Part shown: piece after piece, positions 1 through 8,326 of the stretch
Layout of the letters: every line of letters starts with the position of its first letter
Numbering within the stretch: position 1 is the first letter of the stretch
DNA from: Desulfobacterales bacterium
GTDB lineage: Bacteria > Desulfobacterota > Desulfobacteria > Desulfobacterales > C00003060
NCBI GenBank assembly: GCA_013375395.1
Contig: JABXJW010000005.1
Coordinates: 1-51,982, forward strand
Reading direction: 5' to 3'
Length of the DNA stretch: 51,982 nucleotides
Made by a program: the position numbers and the translations under genes
The notes under the pieces: model-generated
Database searches by the model: none
What the model saw: the letters and a program-made list of their open reading frames with translations, nothing else
What the model was told of the DNA's origin: nothing

Positions 1-72
1 ATTGCTCATTTCTGAATTGGAAACTGACGCCAGTGCCCAGTGTTGTGAAATTCATTTCTGGATGGGCACTAA

Positions 73-879
73 CTATGATTGAATAATTCGGCAAAAACTC
101 TCTGAACGGCGCAGGGCCTCAAGGCTCTGCCATATCCACTTCTCTTTGTGGGCTTCAAGGGTGATGATGGGTCGCAACTGATTCTTCTCGATATACCTGT
201 ACAGTGGCTCAAAATCGATCTCGCCGGCGCCCACTGCCAGATGGTCGTCACTGCTTCCATGATTGTCGTGTAAATGGACCTGCTTCAGGAAAGGCCCCAT
301 GGCCTTTAGCCAATATTGCATATTGGTTTCGGAGAAGACATTCATGTGACCAGTATCAAAACAGAAGCCGACTTTTTCTCTATCTAATCCGTTGATAAAT
401 TTACGCAGCATCTTAGGGGTTCGCTCGTAGACGTTTTCAAGCATCAGGGTCGTGCCGGCGCCGTGGAGATCCTTGACGATCGGCGCCCATGTCTCAATGG
501 CTGTTTCGAGCCACTCGGCTTCGACTTCATGATATCTCTTCCTGTCATAGCCTGTATGGCAAACAATGGATAGAGGTTCAAATACCGGTATCAGGTCAAA
601 GAATTCTCTAAGGCGCTCTCTGGTCGCTTTCAATATCTTTTTGTCGATGCCGCCCGGCGCCAGGTCGTAGAAAGGTCCGTGCAGTGTGATTACAAGGCCT
701 TCCAGACGAAGGACAGCGGCGATTTTCGAAAAATCTTTCTCGGAATGTGTATCGATCACTCCACCGTCAATGCCGATTTCAGGATTGAACCTGTTTTTCA
801 AGAACAGTGGGAGGTATTTTTCTTTCAGAAGCCTGAAAGGGATACATATCTGAATATCTCTTAGAATATCTTCAAACAT
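73..879 (-). CDS. Xylose isomerase-like TIM-barrel protein (sugar phosphate isomerase/epimerase family)
   Basis: The 268-residue protein fits the AP-endonuclease-2 / xylose isomerase-like TIM-barrel family. Visible family marks are LMLENVYE (a metal-ligand Glu), CFDTGHMNVF (the Asp-Thr-Gly-His strand), KQVHLHDNHG (the HxHD strand) and ITLEAH near the C-terminus, the pattern of a divalent-metal-binding barrel. I chose the ATG at 877-879 because the protein then starts directly at the first barrel strand (MFEDILRDIQICIPF) behind an AGG-containing leader; an in-frame start further upstream at 927 would add 16 residues without family character. The substrate cannot be read from sequence; relatives include sugar epimerases, isomerases and endonuclease IV-like enzymes. 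It is divergent from the signalling genes on its right and is probably cytoplasmic and monocistronic within this window. Confidence 0.8.
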   Translation of the reverse strand: MFEDILRDIQICIPFRLLKEKYLPLFLKNRFNPEIGIDGGVIDTHSEKDFSKIAAVLRLEGLVITLHGPFYDLAPGGIDKKILKATRERLREFFDLIPVFEPLSIVCHTGYDRKRYHEVEAEWLETAIETWAPIVKDLHGAGTTLMLENVYERTPKMLRKFINGLDREKVGFCFDTGHMNVFSETNMQYWLKAMGPFLKQVHLHDNHGSSDDHLAVGAGEIDFEPLYRYIEKNQLRPIITLEAHKEKWIWQSLEALRRSESFCRIIQS

Positions 880-1091
880 GGTTGACCTGGTCAGTGTGGA
901 TGTATATAAGATCAAGGTCTTCCTCAACGGGAGCGCAAGGCGCCGACCGTATTATCTAAGCAAATCGGTTGGGCAAGTCAACAGCAAACCAGGCATTTGG
1001 TCGCAGTGGTTTGCTTTTTAGCATTTGTTTTCTACTGAAAGCCGGCGCTGATTGCTGAGATCTTATCCAAGGATTAAGGAAGAGGAAAGTG

Positions 1092-2429
1092 ATGACCTGT
1101 CATCTCATTTTTCCCGGGCAATTCAGGGTGACCAATGACCCACGGCTCGTGCTTCAGGCATGCTTGGGATCGTGTATCGCGGTTGCCATGTATGATTATG
1201 ATGCCGTGATCGGTGGGTTGTTGCACATTGTTCTTCCAATCGGGAGTGAAGAGGCGGAAAAAATCGCCCCGGCCCGTTACGCCAGGTCCGGCATCCCGAT
1301 GTTGTTGTCTGAGATGATAAAGTTAGGGGCATCAAAAGAAAGGACTGTTGCAGCCATTGCAGGCGGGGCGTCGGTAGTGGCCGACAAGAAAATGAATGTG
1401 AATATCAATATCGGGGAAAGAAACCTTGGTACGGTTCGGCGGGTCCTGAGCACACAGAGAATTCCGGTCGCAGCAGAGAATGTAGGCGGACATTCGTGCC
1501 GAATATTCAGACTGAATGTGGCGACGGGCAGGACCGAAGTTAAAGCTGTTGGAGCCGGGAAACACAAGGCCCCCACCTGTGGCACAAAAGGAGAAATCAG
1601 GTGGACGGTCCTTAAGAAAAGAATAGATCAACTCAAACCCCTGCCTGGAATAGCACGCAAAATCATTTCCGGGATAGAGGATTCCGAATCGAGCCTCTCC
1701 GATTTAGAGCAGTATATCTTGAAGGATCAAGCGCTTACTGCAAATGTATTAAAGGTGTGCAATTCGGCCTACTATGGCTTTCAGTACAGGATTTCGAGCA
1801 TTAAGAGGGCTGTTTCTCTAATCGGGTCAAAGACTTTGAAAAACATAGTCCTTGCCGCAGCCCTGTACGACCTTTACAATGACAGGTTCGACGGATATTC
1901 CCTAAGAAAAGGAGAACTTATGAAGCATTCTCTTTGCTGCGCCATGGTGGCTGAACTGATTGCGTCGGAGAAAAAGATCAAAGACCTTGATGTTGTTTTT
2001 ACGGCCGGCCTGCTCCACGACATGGGAAAAGTGGTCCTGGATCAGTATGCGTTTGAGAAATTCAACCTGATTATGGACCTTGTTATTAACGAAAACGTGC
2101 CGTTTCTTGGCGCAGAAAATAGGATTCTGGGCTACGATCATGCCCAGGTTGGAGGACTTGTAGCCAAAGAGTGGAACCTGCCGGAAGTCCTGAGAGAGGC
2201 CGTTTCATTCCACCATCAGCCTGAAAAGGCCGAAGAAAATCCGGAAGTTGTTTCCATAGTACACATCGCCGATGTTATAAGCTCCATGGTCGGCGTCGGC
2301 GCCGGTGCGGACGGCCTGGCAAACCGGGTCCATCAGTTTGCGGTTTCAACTATTAACTTACAGACGGATGATGTTTACCGTATAGTCGAAAAGCTGCCGG
2401 AGCTTGCGAGGGAGGCGGAGGTCTTTTGA
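1092..2429 (+). CDS. CheD-HDOD fusion protein
   Basis: Residues 1 to about 150 match CheD, the chemoreceptor glutamine deamidase: CLGSCIAV carries the candidate catalytic Cys28 and GGLLHIVLP carries His45. The Thr that usually lies about six residues before the Cys appears to be Gln, if my alignment is right. Residues about 174-375 are an HDOD domain (KPLPGIARKI, KVCNSAYYG, SIKRAVSLIG, GLLHDMGKVVL, HHQPEKA), a degenerate HD fold used as a signalling or protein-binding module. CheD proteins are normally about 150-200 residues long, so this is a domain fusion. GTG at 1089 or ATG at 1092 can start it behind an AAGGAAGAGG-type ribosome site; I took the ATG. The stop overlaps the start of cheR, implying translational coupling. 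It presumably acts in the cytoplasm on a receptor or kinase not identified here. Confidence 0.88.
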   Translation: MTCHLIFPGQFRVTNDPRLVLQACLGSCIAVAMYDYDAVIGGLLHIVLPIGSEEAEKIAPARYARSGIPMLLSEMIKLGASKERTVAAIAGGASVVADKKMNVNINIGERNLGTVRRVLSTQRIPVAAENVGGHSCRIFRLNVATGRTEVKAVGAGKHKAPTCGTKGEIRWTVLKKRIDQLKPLPGIARKIISGIEDSESSLSDLEQYILKDQALTANVLKVCNSAYYGFQYRISSIKRAVSLIGSKTLKNIVLAAALYDLYNDRFDGYSLRKGELMKHSLCCAMVAELIASEKKIKDLDVVFTAGLLHDMGKVVLDQYAFEKFNLIMDLVINENVPFLGAENRILGYDHAQVGGLVAKEWNLPEVLREAVSFHHQPEKAEENPEVVSIVHIADVISSMVGVGAGADGLANRVHQFAVSTINLQTDDVYRIVEKLPELAREAEVF

Positions 2430-3337
2430 ATAACGAAGAAGACTGTTTTGAACTGATCCTGAAAAGATTGCAAGAACGTCATGGGGTTGACTTTTCCATG
2501 TACAGGAGATGCACTGTTGAGCGGCGCTTGGCCAGAAGGATGGCCGCAACGGGCTGTGGAAATCATCGCGCGTATTTATATCTGCTTGAGAAGTCCCCGG
2601 AAGAATACGGGCGACTGGTTGCCCACATCACCATAAAGGTAAGTCGCTTTTTCAGAAACAATGACGTCTTTGAAATATTGTCTAATGAGATATTTCCGGA
2701 CATAATCGACGAAAAAGAAAACAAGAACGACGATACATTGCGGATATGGTGTGCAGGGTGTGCTTATGGGGAGGAGGCGTATTCTGTTGCCATAACGCTT
2801 GTGGAGTATATGAAAACCTCTCATAAGGGGACGGAAGACTTCAAAATCTCAATTTTCGGTACCGACATAGACGAGGAGAGCCTGAACCACGCAAGGCTGG
2901 GGGCATATGACGCGCGATACTTGGAAAAAGTGGACAAGAAAATCCTGGACAGGCACTTCACCCGGTTGGAGGAGATGAAAGTGAGACCTGCAACAGACTT
3001 TATGTCCACCGCACATTACCAGGTGATCGACTCCGTAAGAGGCATGGTACATTTCAGTAAACATGACCTTGCGTCAGAAACGCAGATATCGCCGCCTGCG
3101 GGTGTTGTGGCCAATTATGACCTTATTCTTTGCCGTAATCTTCTGATCTATTTTTCCGCAGCTTTGCGGGAAAGGGCATTTTCGAATCTGTTCAATTCAT
3201 TGAATCCGGGCGGCTATTTAGTCCTTGGCAAGTCCGAATCAATCCCCGATGGCCTCAAAACTTTTCTTGCCACAAAGGATTCACGGAATAAGGTCTACAA
3301 GAAAAAAGCTGACGCACCTCGGCTCTCGTCAACTTGA
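2426..3337 (+). CDS. cheR: CheR-type protein-glutamate O-methyltransferase
   Basis: This 303-residue protein matches CheR, which uses S-adenosylmethionine to methylate glutamates in chemoreceptor signalling helices. Visible are the N-terminal helical domain (CTVERRLARRM), ITIKVSRFFRN (family ITTNxTxFFR), the SAM-binding loop IWCAGCAYGEEAYS (family WSAGCSxGEEPYS), FGTDIDEESL, and LILCRNLLIYF followed by NPGGYLVLGKSE. It begins with TTG at 2426, which shares two bases with the TGA stop of the CheD-HDOD gene and sits behind a GGAGGCGGAG ribosome site, so the two products are probably made together. No methyl-accepting receptor or cheB is in the window, which makes the substrate uncertain. Confidence 0.93.
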   Translation: MNNEEDCFELILKRLQERHGVDFSMYRRCTVERRLARRMAATGCGNHRAYLYLLEKSPEEYGRLVAHITIKVSRFFRNNDVFEILSNEIFPDIIDEKENKNDDTLRIWCAGCAYGEEAYSVAITLVEYMKTSHKGTEDFKISIFGTDIDEESLNHARLGAYDARYLEKVDKKILDRHFTRLEEMKVRPATDFMSTAHYQVIDSVRGMVHFSKHDLASETQISPPAGVVANYDLILCRNLLIYFSAALRERAFSNLFNSLNPGGYLVLGKSESIPDGLKTFLATKDSRNKVYKKKADAPRLSST

Positions 3338-3423
3338 ACTTAGCCAGCCTGGTTTGGCAATTGACAGACTTTTCGGGTGACTGGCCCTCTCAGCCTGCAC
3401 CGCCCAAAACGTATCCAAACAAT

Positions 3424-3452
3424 TTGACAAAAACGATTAAAACGATTATATG
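3424..3452 (+). promoter_or_regulatory. Predicted sigma-70-like promoter for the HTH-receiver gene
   Basis: A perfect -35 hexamer TTGACA (3424-3429) is followed after 17 bases by TATATG (3447-3452), four of six matches to the -10 consensus. It lies in the 188-base gap after cheR and about 75 bases before the start of the next gene, so the part of the signalling cluster from 3526 onward may be transcribed separately from cheD-cheR. Transcription start is not demonstrated. Confidence 0.5.
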
Positions 3453-3525
3453 CCCGGACTCAGATTATTCGTTAAAAACAAAAGGCATATGATACGTACC
3501 GCTCAGCCGCACAACGGAGGACAAG

Positions 3526-4131
3526 TTGAACTTTATTACAACTTCCAAAGCCAGCAAGATCTGCGGTGTGGCCCGTACCACCATATCGAAGTGGATAGAT
3601 GAAGGCGCGCTGAAGGCGTTTGTCACCCCTGGAGGGCACCGTAAAGTCAGGGAAGAGGATCTTATGGATTTTTTGGAAAAAAACGGCATTAGGCCATCCG
3701 CAGAGCCAAGGGCAAAGAGATGCATCCTGATAGTCGATGATAATCCGGACGATATCAGGCTCCTTGAAGCAGCCTTTCTGCCGGCCTCGGACAAATACGA
3801 GTTGCATTCGGCCAGTGGAGGTTTTCAGGCTATTTATAAGATCGGAGAAATCAAACCACACATAGTTATCCTGGATGCGGTTATGCCGGACATGGACGGC
3901 TTCAAGGTATGCGAAAGCATCAAGAACAATCCGGAGACAAGAGATACCAAGATAATCATTGTTACCGCTTACCACCATAAAGTGAACGAGAAGAAGGCAT
4001 GCCGGTGCGGCGCCGATGCCTTTTTCCACAAGCCGATAGATTTAAAAAGACTGGTGGAAAAGATCTTGGAATTTAGCCGGGTTGCCGAGTCGTCGCCTCT
4101 TTGCGCCTCAGAGCCGGCTTATAGAGTATAG
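3526..4131 (+). CDS. Excisionase/MerR-like HTH plus receiver-domain protein
   Basis: The 201-residue protein has a DNA-binding domain first and a receiver second, the reverse of the usual response-regulator order. Residues 3-52 are a MerR/excisionase-type helix-turn-helix (TTSKASKICGVARTTISKW, then TPGGHRKVREEDL). Residues 65-190 form a receiver: acidic pair D71-D72, phospho-acceptor D117 in VILDAVMPDMDG, T147 and K169 in FFHKP, all intact. The start is TTG at 3526, behind a GGAGGA ribosome site. The adjacent hybrid kinase begins 17 bases downstream, so it is a candidate phosphodonor. Such proteins are likely cytoplasmic DNA-binding outputs; the target promoter is unknown. Confidence 0.88.
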   Translation: MNFITTSKASKICGVARTTISKWIDEGALKAFVTPGGHRKVREEDLMDFLEKNGIRPSAEPRAKRCILIVDDNPDDIRLLEAAFLPASDKYELHSASGGFQAIYKIGEIKPHIVILDAVMPDMDGFKVCESIKNNPETRDTKIIIVTAYHHKVNEKKACRCGADAFFHKPIDLKRLVEKILEFSRVAESSPLCASEPAYRV

Positions 4132-4148
4132 ATAGAAGGAGAATTCTG

Positions 4149-7100
4149 ATGCAGCCAATAAGAAAATTGAGGTACAGAACGAAATTAATGTTTCTCTTCT
4201 TGATTGTGGGACTGATGCCGATTGTTGTGCTCGGCTACATCAACTTTCGATATGCCTCCAAGGCACTGAGCCGTGAAGCCGTCAACCACCTGGCCTCCCT
4301 CAGAGAGGATCGTAAGGCGCACATTCAAGCTTTTTTCAAGCATCTGATATTGGATACGGAAATGTTGGCGGACCACAGGCTGTTAAAAGCCGCCCTGTTC
4401 GATTATGAGAAGGCTTACAGCGGCGGGCTTGACAGAGAGAAATACAAGGCCGTTGACCGCATCTACCACAAGAGGCTGGCAAAGATTGATGCAAGCTATA
4501 AGTTCGGCGATTTTTTTCTCATTTCCAATAACGGCGATATAGTAGCCACAGCGCGCAAGGGATCTGACCTTGGCACAAATCTGACGAGCGGCCCCTATTG
4601 CCACACCAACCTGGCCGAATGCTTCAAGAATGCCTTAAGCCGAACAACCATTGTTGATTTCAAGAACTACCCGGCTACAGGGAGGCCCGAGGCCTTTGTC
4701 GGCGCTCCGATGATTGGCTATAAGAAAAGGGGAGGCTTCAAAATCGGCGACAGGATTGGAGTGCTCATTGTCCGCATTCCCACGGATCAGATCAATGCCG
4801 TCATGCAGAAAAAAGAGGGTCTGGGCGAGACAGGCGAAACATATTTGGTTGGAAGAGACATGTTGATGCGGTCGGATTGCAGGTTCTTAGAAGAGAGGGC
4901 TATTTTAAGTGTCAAGACCGGCATGGAGACAGTGAGAGAAGCCTTTGAAGGGAAATCAGGATATCAGCATAGCACAGTCGATTACAGAGGCAGGACCGTT
5001 TCGATTGCCTACGGCCCGGTCGACATCAATGGGCTCGACTGGACTCTCATAGCCAAAAAAGATCGTAGGGAAATTGTGTGGCCGACCAAGGTCCTAAGAA
5101 ATCAGAACATCACTATGACGCTGCTGGTGGCAATGGGCGTAGTGCTTGCAAACTTTTTGTTCGTGTCCGGCATTAGAAGACCTATCAGGAGGTTGAGAAC
5201 TGCCGCCGAAAAGATAGCCGCAGGAGATCTCGCGGTCAGACTTGCGGTTGAGACCAGCGGCGAATTAGGCCGTTTAACTGCTTCCTTCAACGATATGGCA
5301 CAAAGCCTGACGGAATCGAGGGCCGAGATCGAGGCTTACAGCCTGTCCCTGGAGGAGAAGGTGGAGGCAAGGACGGCAGATCTCAAGAAAAGGACCGAGG
5401 AGCTTGAAAGGAGCAATCATGTGCTGGCAGCGCACAACGACATACTCAGAGTCTTGAATGCCGATCTGGAGATTGGTCCGATTTTGAGCAACATACTCGG
5501 CACGATTGCCGGACGATCCCATTGCCAGCTCGGGGCGATCTATCTTTTTGAAGAAGAAAGACAATCTTTGCTCCCTGCTACAACCTACGGCCTTGACATG
5601 GACCTGATCGCAGAAGGATTCAGCATCGGCCAAGGCATTCCGGGCCAGACGGCCGCTGGGAGAAAAACCATGCTGGTCACAGATGTGCCCGAAGACTATT
5701 TTCGTATTTCCTCCGGCAGTTTTGAAGGCATGCCGCAAAACGTCGTCTGTATGCCGATCACCTTCAGGGATCAACTCATGGGTGTTTTGGAGCTGAGCAC
5801 AATCGGCGATTTTTCCGACAGGGATGTTGAATTCTTGAATGTGGTGGTTGCTCAACTCGGCATAGGCATTCGTAATGTGCGTTCTTACCGGCAACTCAAA
5901 GACCTGTCTTCTGATCTTCAAGAAAAAAACGAGCTGTTGGCCATCCAGAACGAGGAACTGCAAGCACAGAACGAAGAGATTCAGGCGCAGTCGGAAGAGT
6001 TGCAGGCGCAGGCAGAAGAGCTTGAAGCACAAAAAACCTCGCTTGAGGCCGAGAGCCATAAGGCGATGGAGGCCGACCGCCTGAAGTCGGAGTTTCTTTC
6101 CAATATGTCCCACGAACTCCGCACCCCGCTTAATGCCGTGCTCGGCATGTCCAGGCTCCTGGGCAGCGGCGGCGCCGGCAGGATTAATAAAAAGCAGACG
6201 GAGTATTTGGATGTGATTGAGAGAAACGCTGAAAGCCTGCTTAGGTTAATGAATGACATCTTAGACCTTTCCAGGATCGAGTCCGGCGTAGTCGAGATTC
6301 ACGCAGCCGAGATTCCTTTCAAGCAATTTATCGCCGACATTGTTGCTACGGCCGGTTCGCTTATCAAAGAGAAAAATTTGACTTTAAAGACGGAGATCGA
6401 AGAAGGTGTTTCTCTTTATAGCGACGCCCAGAAGTTAACGCAGATTATGACCAATTTGGTGGACAATGCGGTCAAATTTACAAACCAGGGAGAGATCTTG
6501 ATTTCAGCCAACCTGGAGAAGGGCAAGGACTATGATACTGTTTCAATCAGCGTGAGCGATACGGGAATAGGGATCCATAAGAAAGACCTTCCTCACCTAT
6601 ATGAGCCTTTTCGACAGGTCGATGGCTCGATTACCAGAAAATACCAGGGCACCGGGCTCGGTTTGAACATATGTAAGAAACTGGTCAAGATGTTGGGTGG
6701 CGAGATAGATGTCGCAAGCGAGCCGGCAAAGGGCTCAACCTTTACAGTGACTCTACCAAGAGACAGAAGAGTTAAGCTCAAGATAGAGGAAGAAGATTGG
6801 CAGCAAAGAGTAAAAGATACTCTTCTTTCCGAGGTAAAGGCGCCCGTCGCAAATGATGTCGTAAAGGATATCCTGATAATGGATGATGATCCGATAGTTA
6901 TCCGCGAGTTAAAAATAATGTTGAAAGATAGAAATTATCGCCTGAGGGTCGCATTCGATGGTTCCGAAGGTCTTGAAAAAATCAGAGAGCAGGCCCCTGA
7001 CCTGCTTATGCTTGATCTGCGCATGCCCGGGACGGACGGATTTGACTTGCTTGAAGATCTGAAAAAGGACCAAGACTGGAAAGACATTCCTGTAATAGTC

Positions 7101-7688
7101 CTTACGGCCGGCGATCTTTCCGAGGGTGAAAAAAAGCGTCTTGCCGAAAACGTAAAGGATGTAATCACCAAGGGTAAGGTAGACAGGCAAGACTTGCTCA
7201 AAACGATTGAACATATCCTTCGAGCGCCTGCCGGTCGAAGCGTCGGGGTTGCTGCGGGCGCGCGCTCTCCGGCACGAAGGAAGGGGCCTAAACGACGGAA
7301 GGGCCCTGAACGGGTACAAGGTCCTTTTGAGATACTGGTAGTCGAAGACGCACCGGATAATATGCTTTTCATAGTGGAAACGCTGGTGCCTTCGGGATAT
7401 GTCCTCCATACCGCCGTTGATGGCCTGCAGGCAGTTGAGACGGCGAAAAAAGAGAGGCCGGACCTTATTTTGATGGATGTGGATATACCGGTGCTGAGCG
7501 GCTATGAGGCAACAAGACAGATTAAGGATACCGAGGGCTTGCAGGATGTTCCGATCATTGCCCTGACTGCCAAGGCCATGAAGGGGGAACGTGATGAGAT
7601 ACTTGCATCGGGCTTTGATGATTATCTTTCCAAACCCGTGCATCCTGATGAGTTGGTAAAGAAGGTTGAAGAGTGGCTGGAGAAGTGA
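4149..7688 (+). CDS. Membrane hybrid histidine kinase (Cache-HAMP-GAF-HisKA-HATPase-REC-REC)
   Basis: In order along 1179 residues: a membrane helix near 12-32; an extracytoplasmic Cache-like sensor to about 315 (FFLISNNGDIVATARKG); a second helix near 318-342; HAMP (RRPIRRLRTAAEKIAAGD); a coiled coil; a GAF domain at about 430-575; a Glu-rich heptad coiled coil at 600-627; HisKA with phospho-acceptor H655 in SNMSHELRTPLN; HATPase_c with N box NLVDNAVKF, SDTGIGI and GTGLGLNI; then two receivers with D956 (LMLDLRMPG) and D1110 (LMDVDIPV). All catalytic residues look intact. It should sense an external ligand, autophosphorylate and relay to its own receivers and perhaps to neighbouring regulators. 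The start ATG follows an AGAAGGAG ribosome site. It is flanked by receiver-domain genes on both sides. Confidence 0.93.
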   Translation: MQPIRKLRYRTKLMFLFLIVGLMPIVVLGYINFRYASKALSREAVNHLASLREDRKAHIQAFFKHLILDTEMLADHRLLKAALFDYEKAYSGGLDREKYKAVDRIYHKRLAKIDASYKFGDFFLISNNGDIVATARKGSDLGTNLTSGPYCHTNLAECFKNALSRTTIVDFKNYPATGRPEAFVGAPMIGYKKRGGFKIGDRIGVLIVRIPTDQINAVMQKKEGLGETGETYLVGRDMLMRSDCRFLEERAILSVKTGMETVREAFEGKSGYQHSTVDYRGRTVSIAYGPVDINGLDWTLIAKKDRREIVWPTKVLRNQNITMTLLVAMGVVLANFLFVSGIRRPIRRLRTAAEKIAAGDLAVRLAVETSGELGRLTASFNDMAQSLTESRAEIEAYSLSLEEKVEARTADLKKRTEELERSNHVLAAHNDILRVLNADLEIGPILSNILGTIAGRSHCQLGAIYLFEEERQSLLPATTYGLDMDLIAEGFSIGQGIPGQTAAGRKTMLVTDVPEDYFRISSGSFEGMPQNVVCMPITFRDQLMGVLELSTIGDFSDRDVEFLNVVVAQLGIGIRNVRSYRQLKDLSSDLQEKNELLAIQNEELQAQNEEIQAQSEELQAQAEELEAQKTSLEAESHKAMEADRLKSEFLSNMSHELRTPLNAVLGMSRLLGSGGAGRINKKQTEYLDVIERNAESLLRLMNDILDLSRIESGVVEIHAAEIPFKQFIADIVATAGSLIKEKNLTLKTEIEEGVSLYSDAQKLTQIMTNLVDNAVKFTNQGEILISANLEKGKDYDTVSISVSDTGIGIHKKDLPHLYEPFRQVDGSITRKYQGTGLGLNICKKLVKMLGGEIDVASEPAKGSTFTVTLPRDRRVKLKIEEEDWQQRVKDTLLSEVKAPVANDVVKDILIMDDDPIVIRELKIMLKDRNYRLRVAFDGSEGLEKIREQAPDLLMLDLRMPGTDGFDLLEDLKKDQDWKDIPVIVLTAGDLSEGEKKRLAENVKDVITKGKVDRQDLLKTIEHILRAPAGRSVGVAAGARSPARRKGPKRRKGPERVQGPFEILVVEDAPDNMLFIVETLVPSGYVLHTAVDGLQAVETAKKERPDLILMDVDIPVLSGYEATRQIKDTEGLQDVPIIALTAKAMKGERDEILASGFDDYLSKPVHPDELVKKVEEWLEK

Positions 7689-7741
7689 AACATTTTTTCA
7701 ACGACAAACGACAGACAAATGATAAATCCCAAGAGGGCCCT

Positions 7742-8326
7742 ATGCATACCATACTTGTGGTTGAAGATAACAAGGATGTCTCTTTTGTGATATGCGAGAC
7801 ATTAAGGTCGTATTTAGGCTGCAGAACAATAGAGGCCGGGCACGGCAAAGCATGTTTGATGCTGGCTAGAAGCGAGGCGCCTGACGTAATCCTGCTCGAT
7901 GTTCGCATGCCTGAAATGGACGGCTTTGAGGTCTGTAGAATCCTGAAAAAAGACGAACAGACAAGACGTATCCCCATCATTTTTTTGACGGCAACCGCAG
8001 ACGACTTAAAAAGCGAGGTCCGGGGATTGGAAATAAGGGCGGACGATTATCTGGTGCATCCGGTTGACACCCTTGAGCTGGTAACACGGGTTAGGGTGAT
8101 GCTCAGGATAAAGAGGCTTGTCGACAGAATGGAGAAAGGCGAGTCTGCGTTTTTGTCTGAAACGGCTCACAAACTCCGCTCGCCGTTAAACAGCATCATT
8201 GGTATGGCCGAGCTGATTCAAAAGCCGTTTTACGGGACCCTGACCGAAAAGCAGAAGGAGTTCGCCCAAACAATCTCAAAGGGCGGCTACCGGCTTCTCG
8301 ATATGATCGATGAGATTGTGGGATGA
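7742..8326 (+). CDS. Receiver protein with C-terminal histidine-kinase dimerization domain only
   Basis: I placed the start at ATG 7742 (MHTILVVEDNKDV) because the receiver begins there behind AGAGGG; an upstream in-frame ATG at 7673 would overlap the hybrid kinase and add unrelated residues. The 194-residue protein has an intact receiver (VVEDN, LLDVRMPEMDG, FLTAT) and then an H box, TAHKLRSPLNSIIG with H143, plus the second DHp helix ending in LLDMIDEIVG. There is no HATPase_c domain: the gene stops, in a translationally coupled ATGA overlap, at the start of the sigma-54 activator. It may therefore be a phosphotransfer or dimerization partner and not a kinase in its own right. Truncation of a longer hybrid kinase is an alternative, but the clean overlap argues for a stable gene. 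Confidence 0.85.
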   Translation: MHTILVVEDNKDVSFVICETLRSYLGCRTIEAGHGKACLMLARSEAPDVILLDVRMPEMDGFEVCRILKKDEQTRRIPIIFLTATADDLKSEVRGLEIRADDYLVHPVDTLELVTRVRVMLRIKRLVDRMEKGESAFLSETAHKLRSPLNSIIGMAELIQKPFYGTLTEKQKEFAQTISKGGYRLLDMIDEIVG

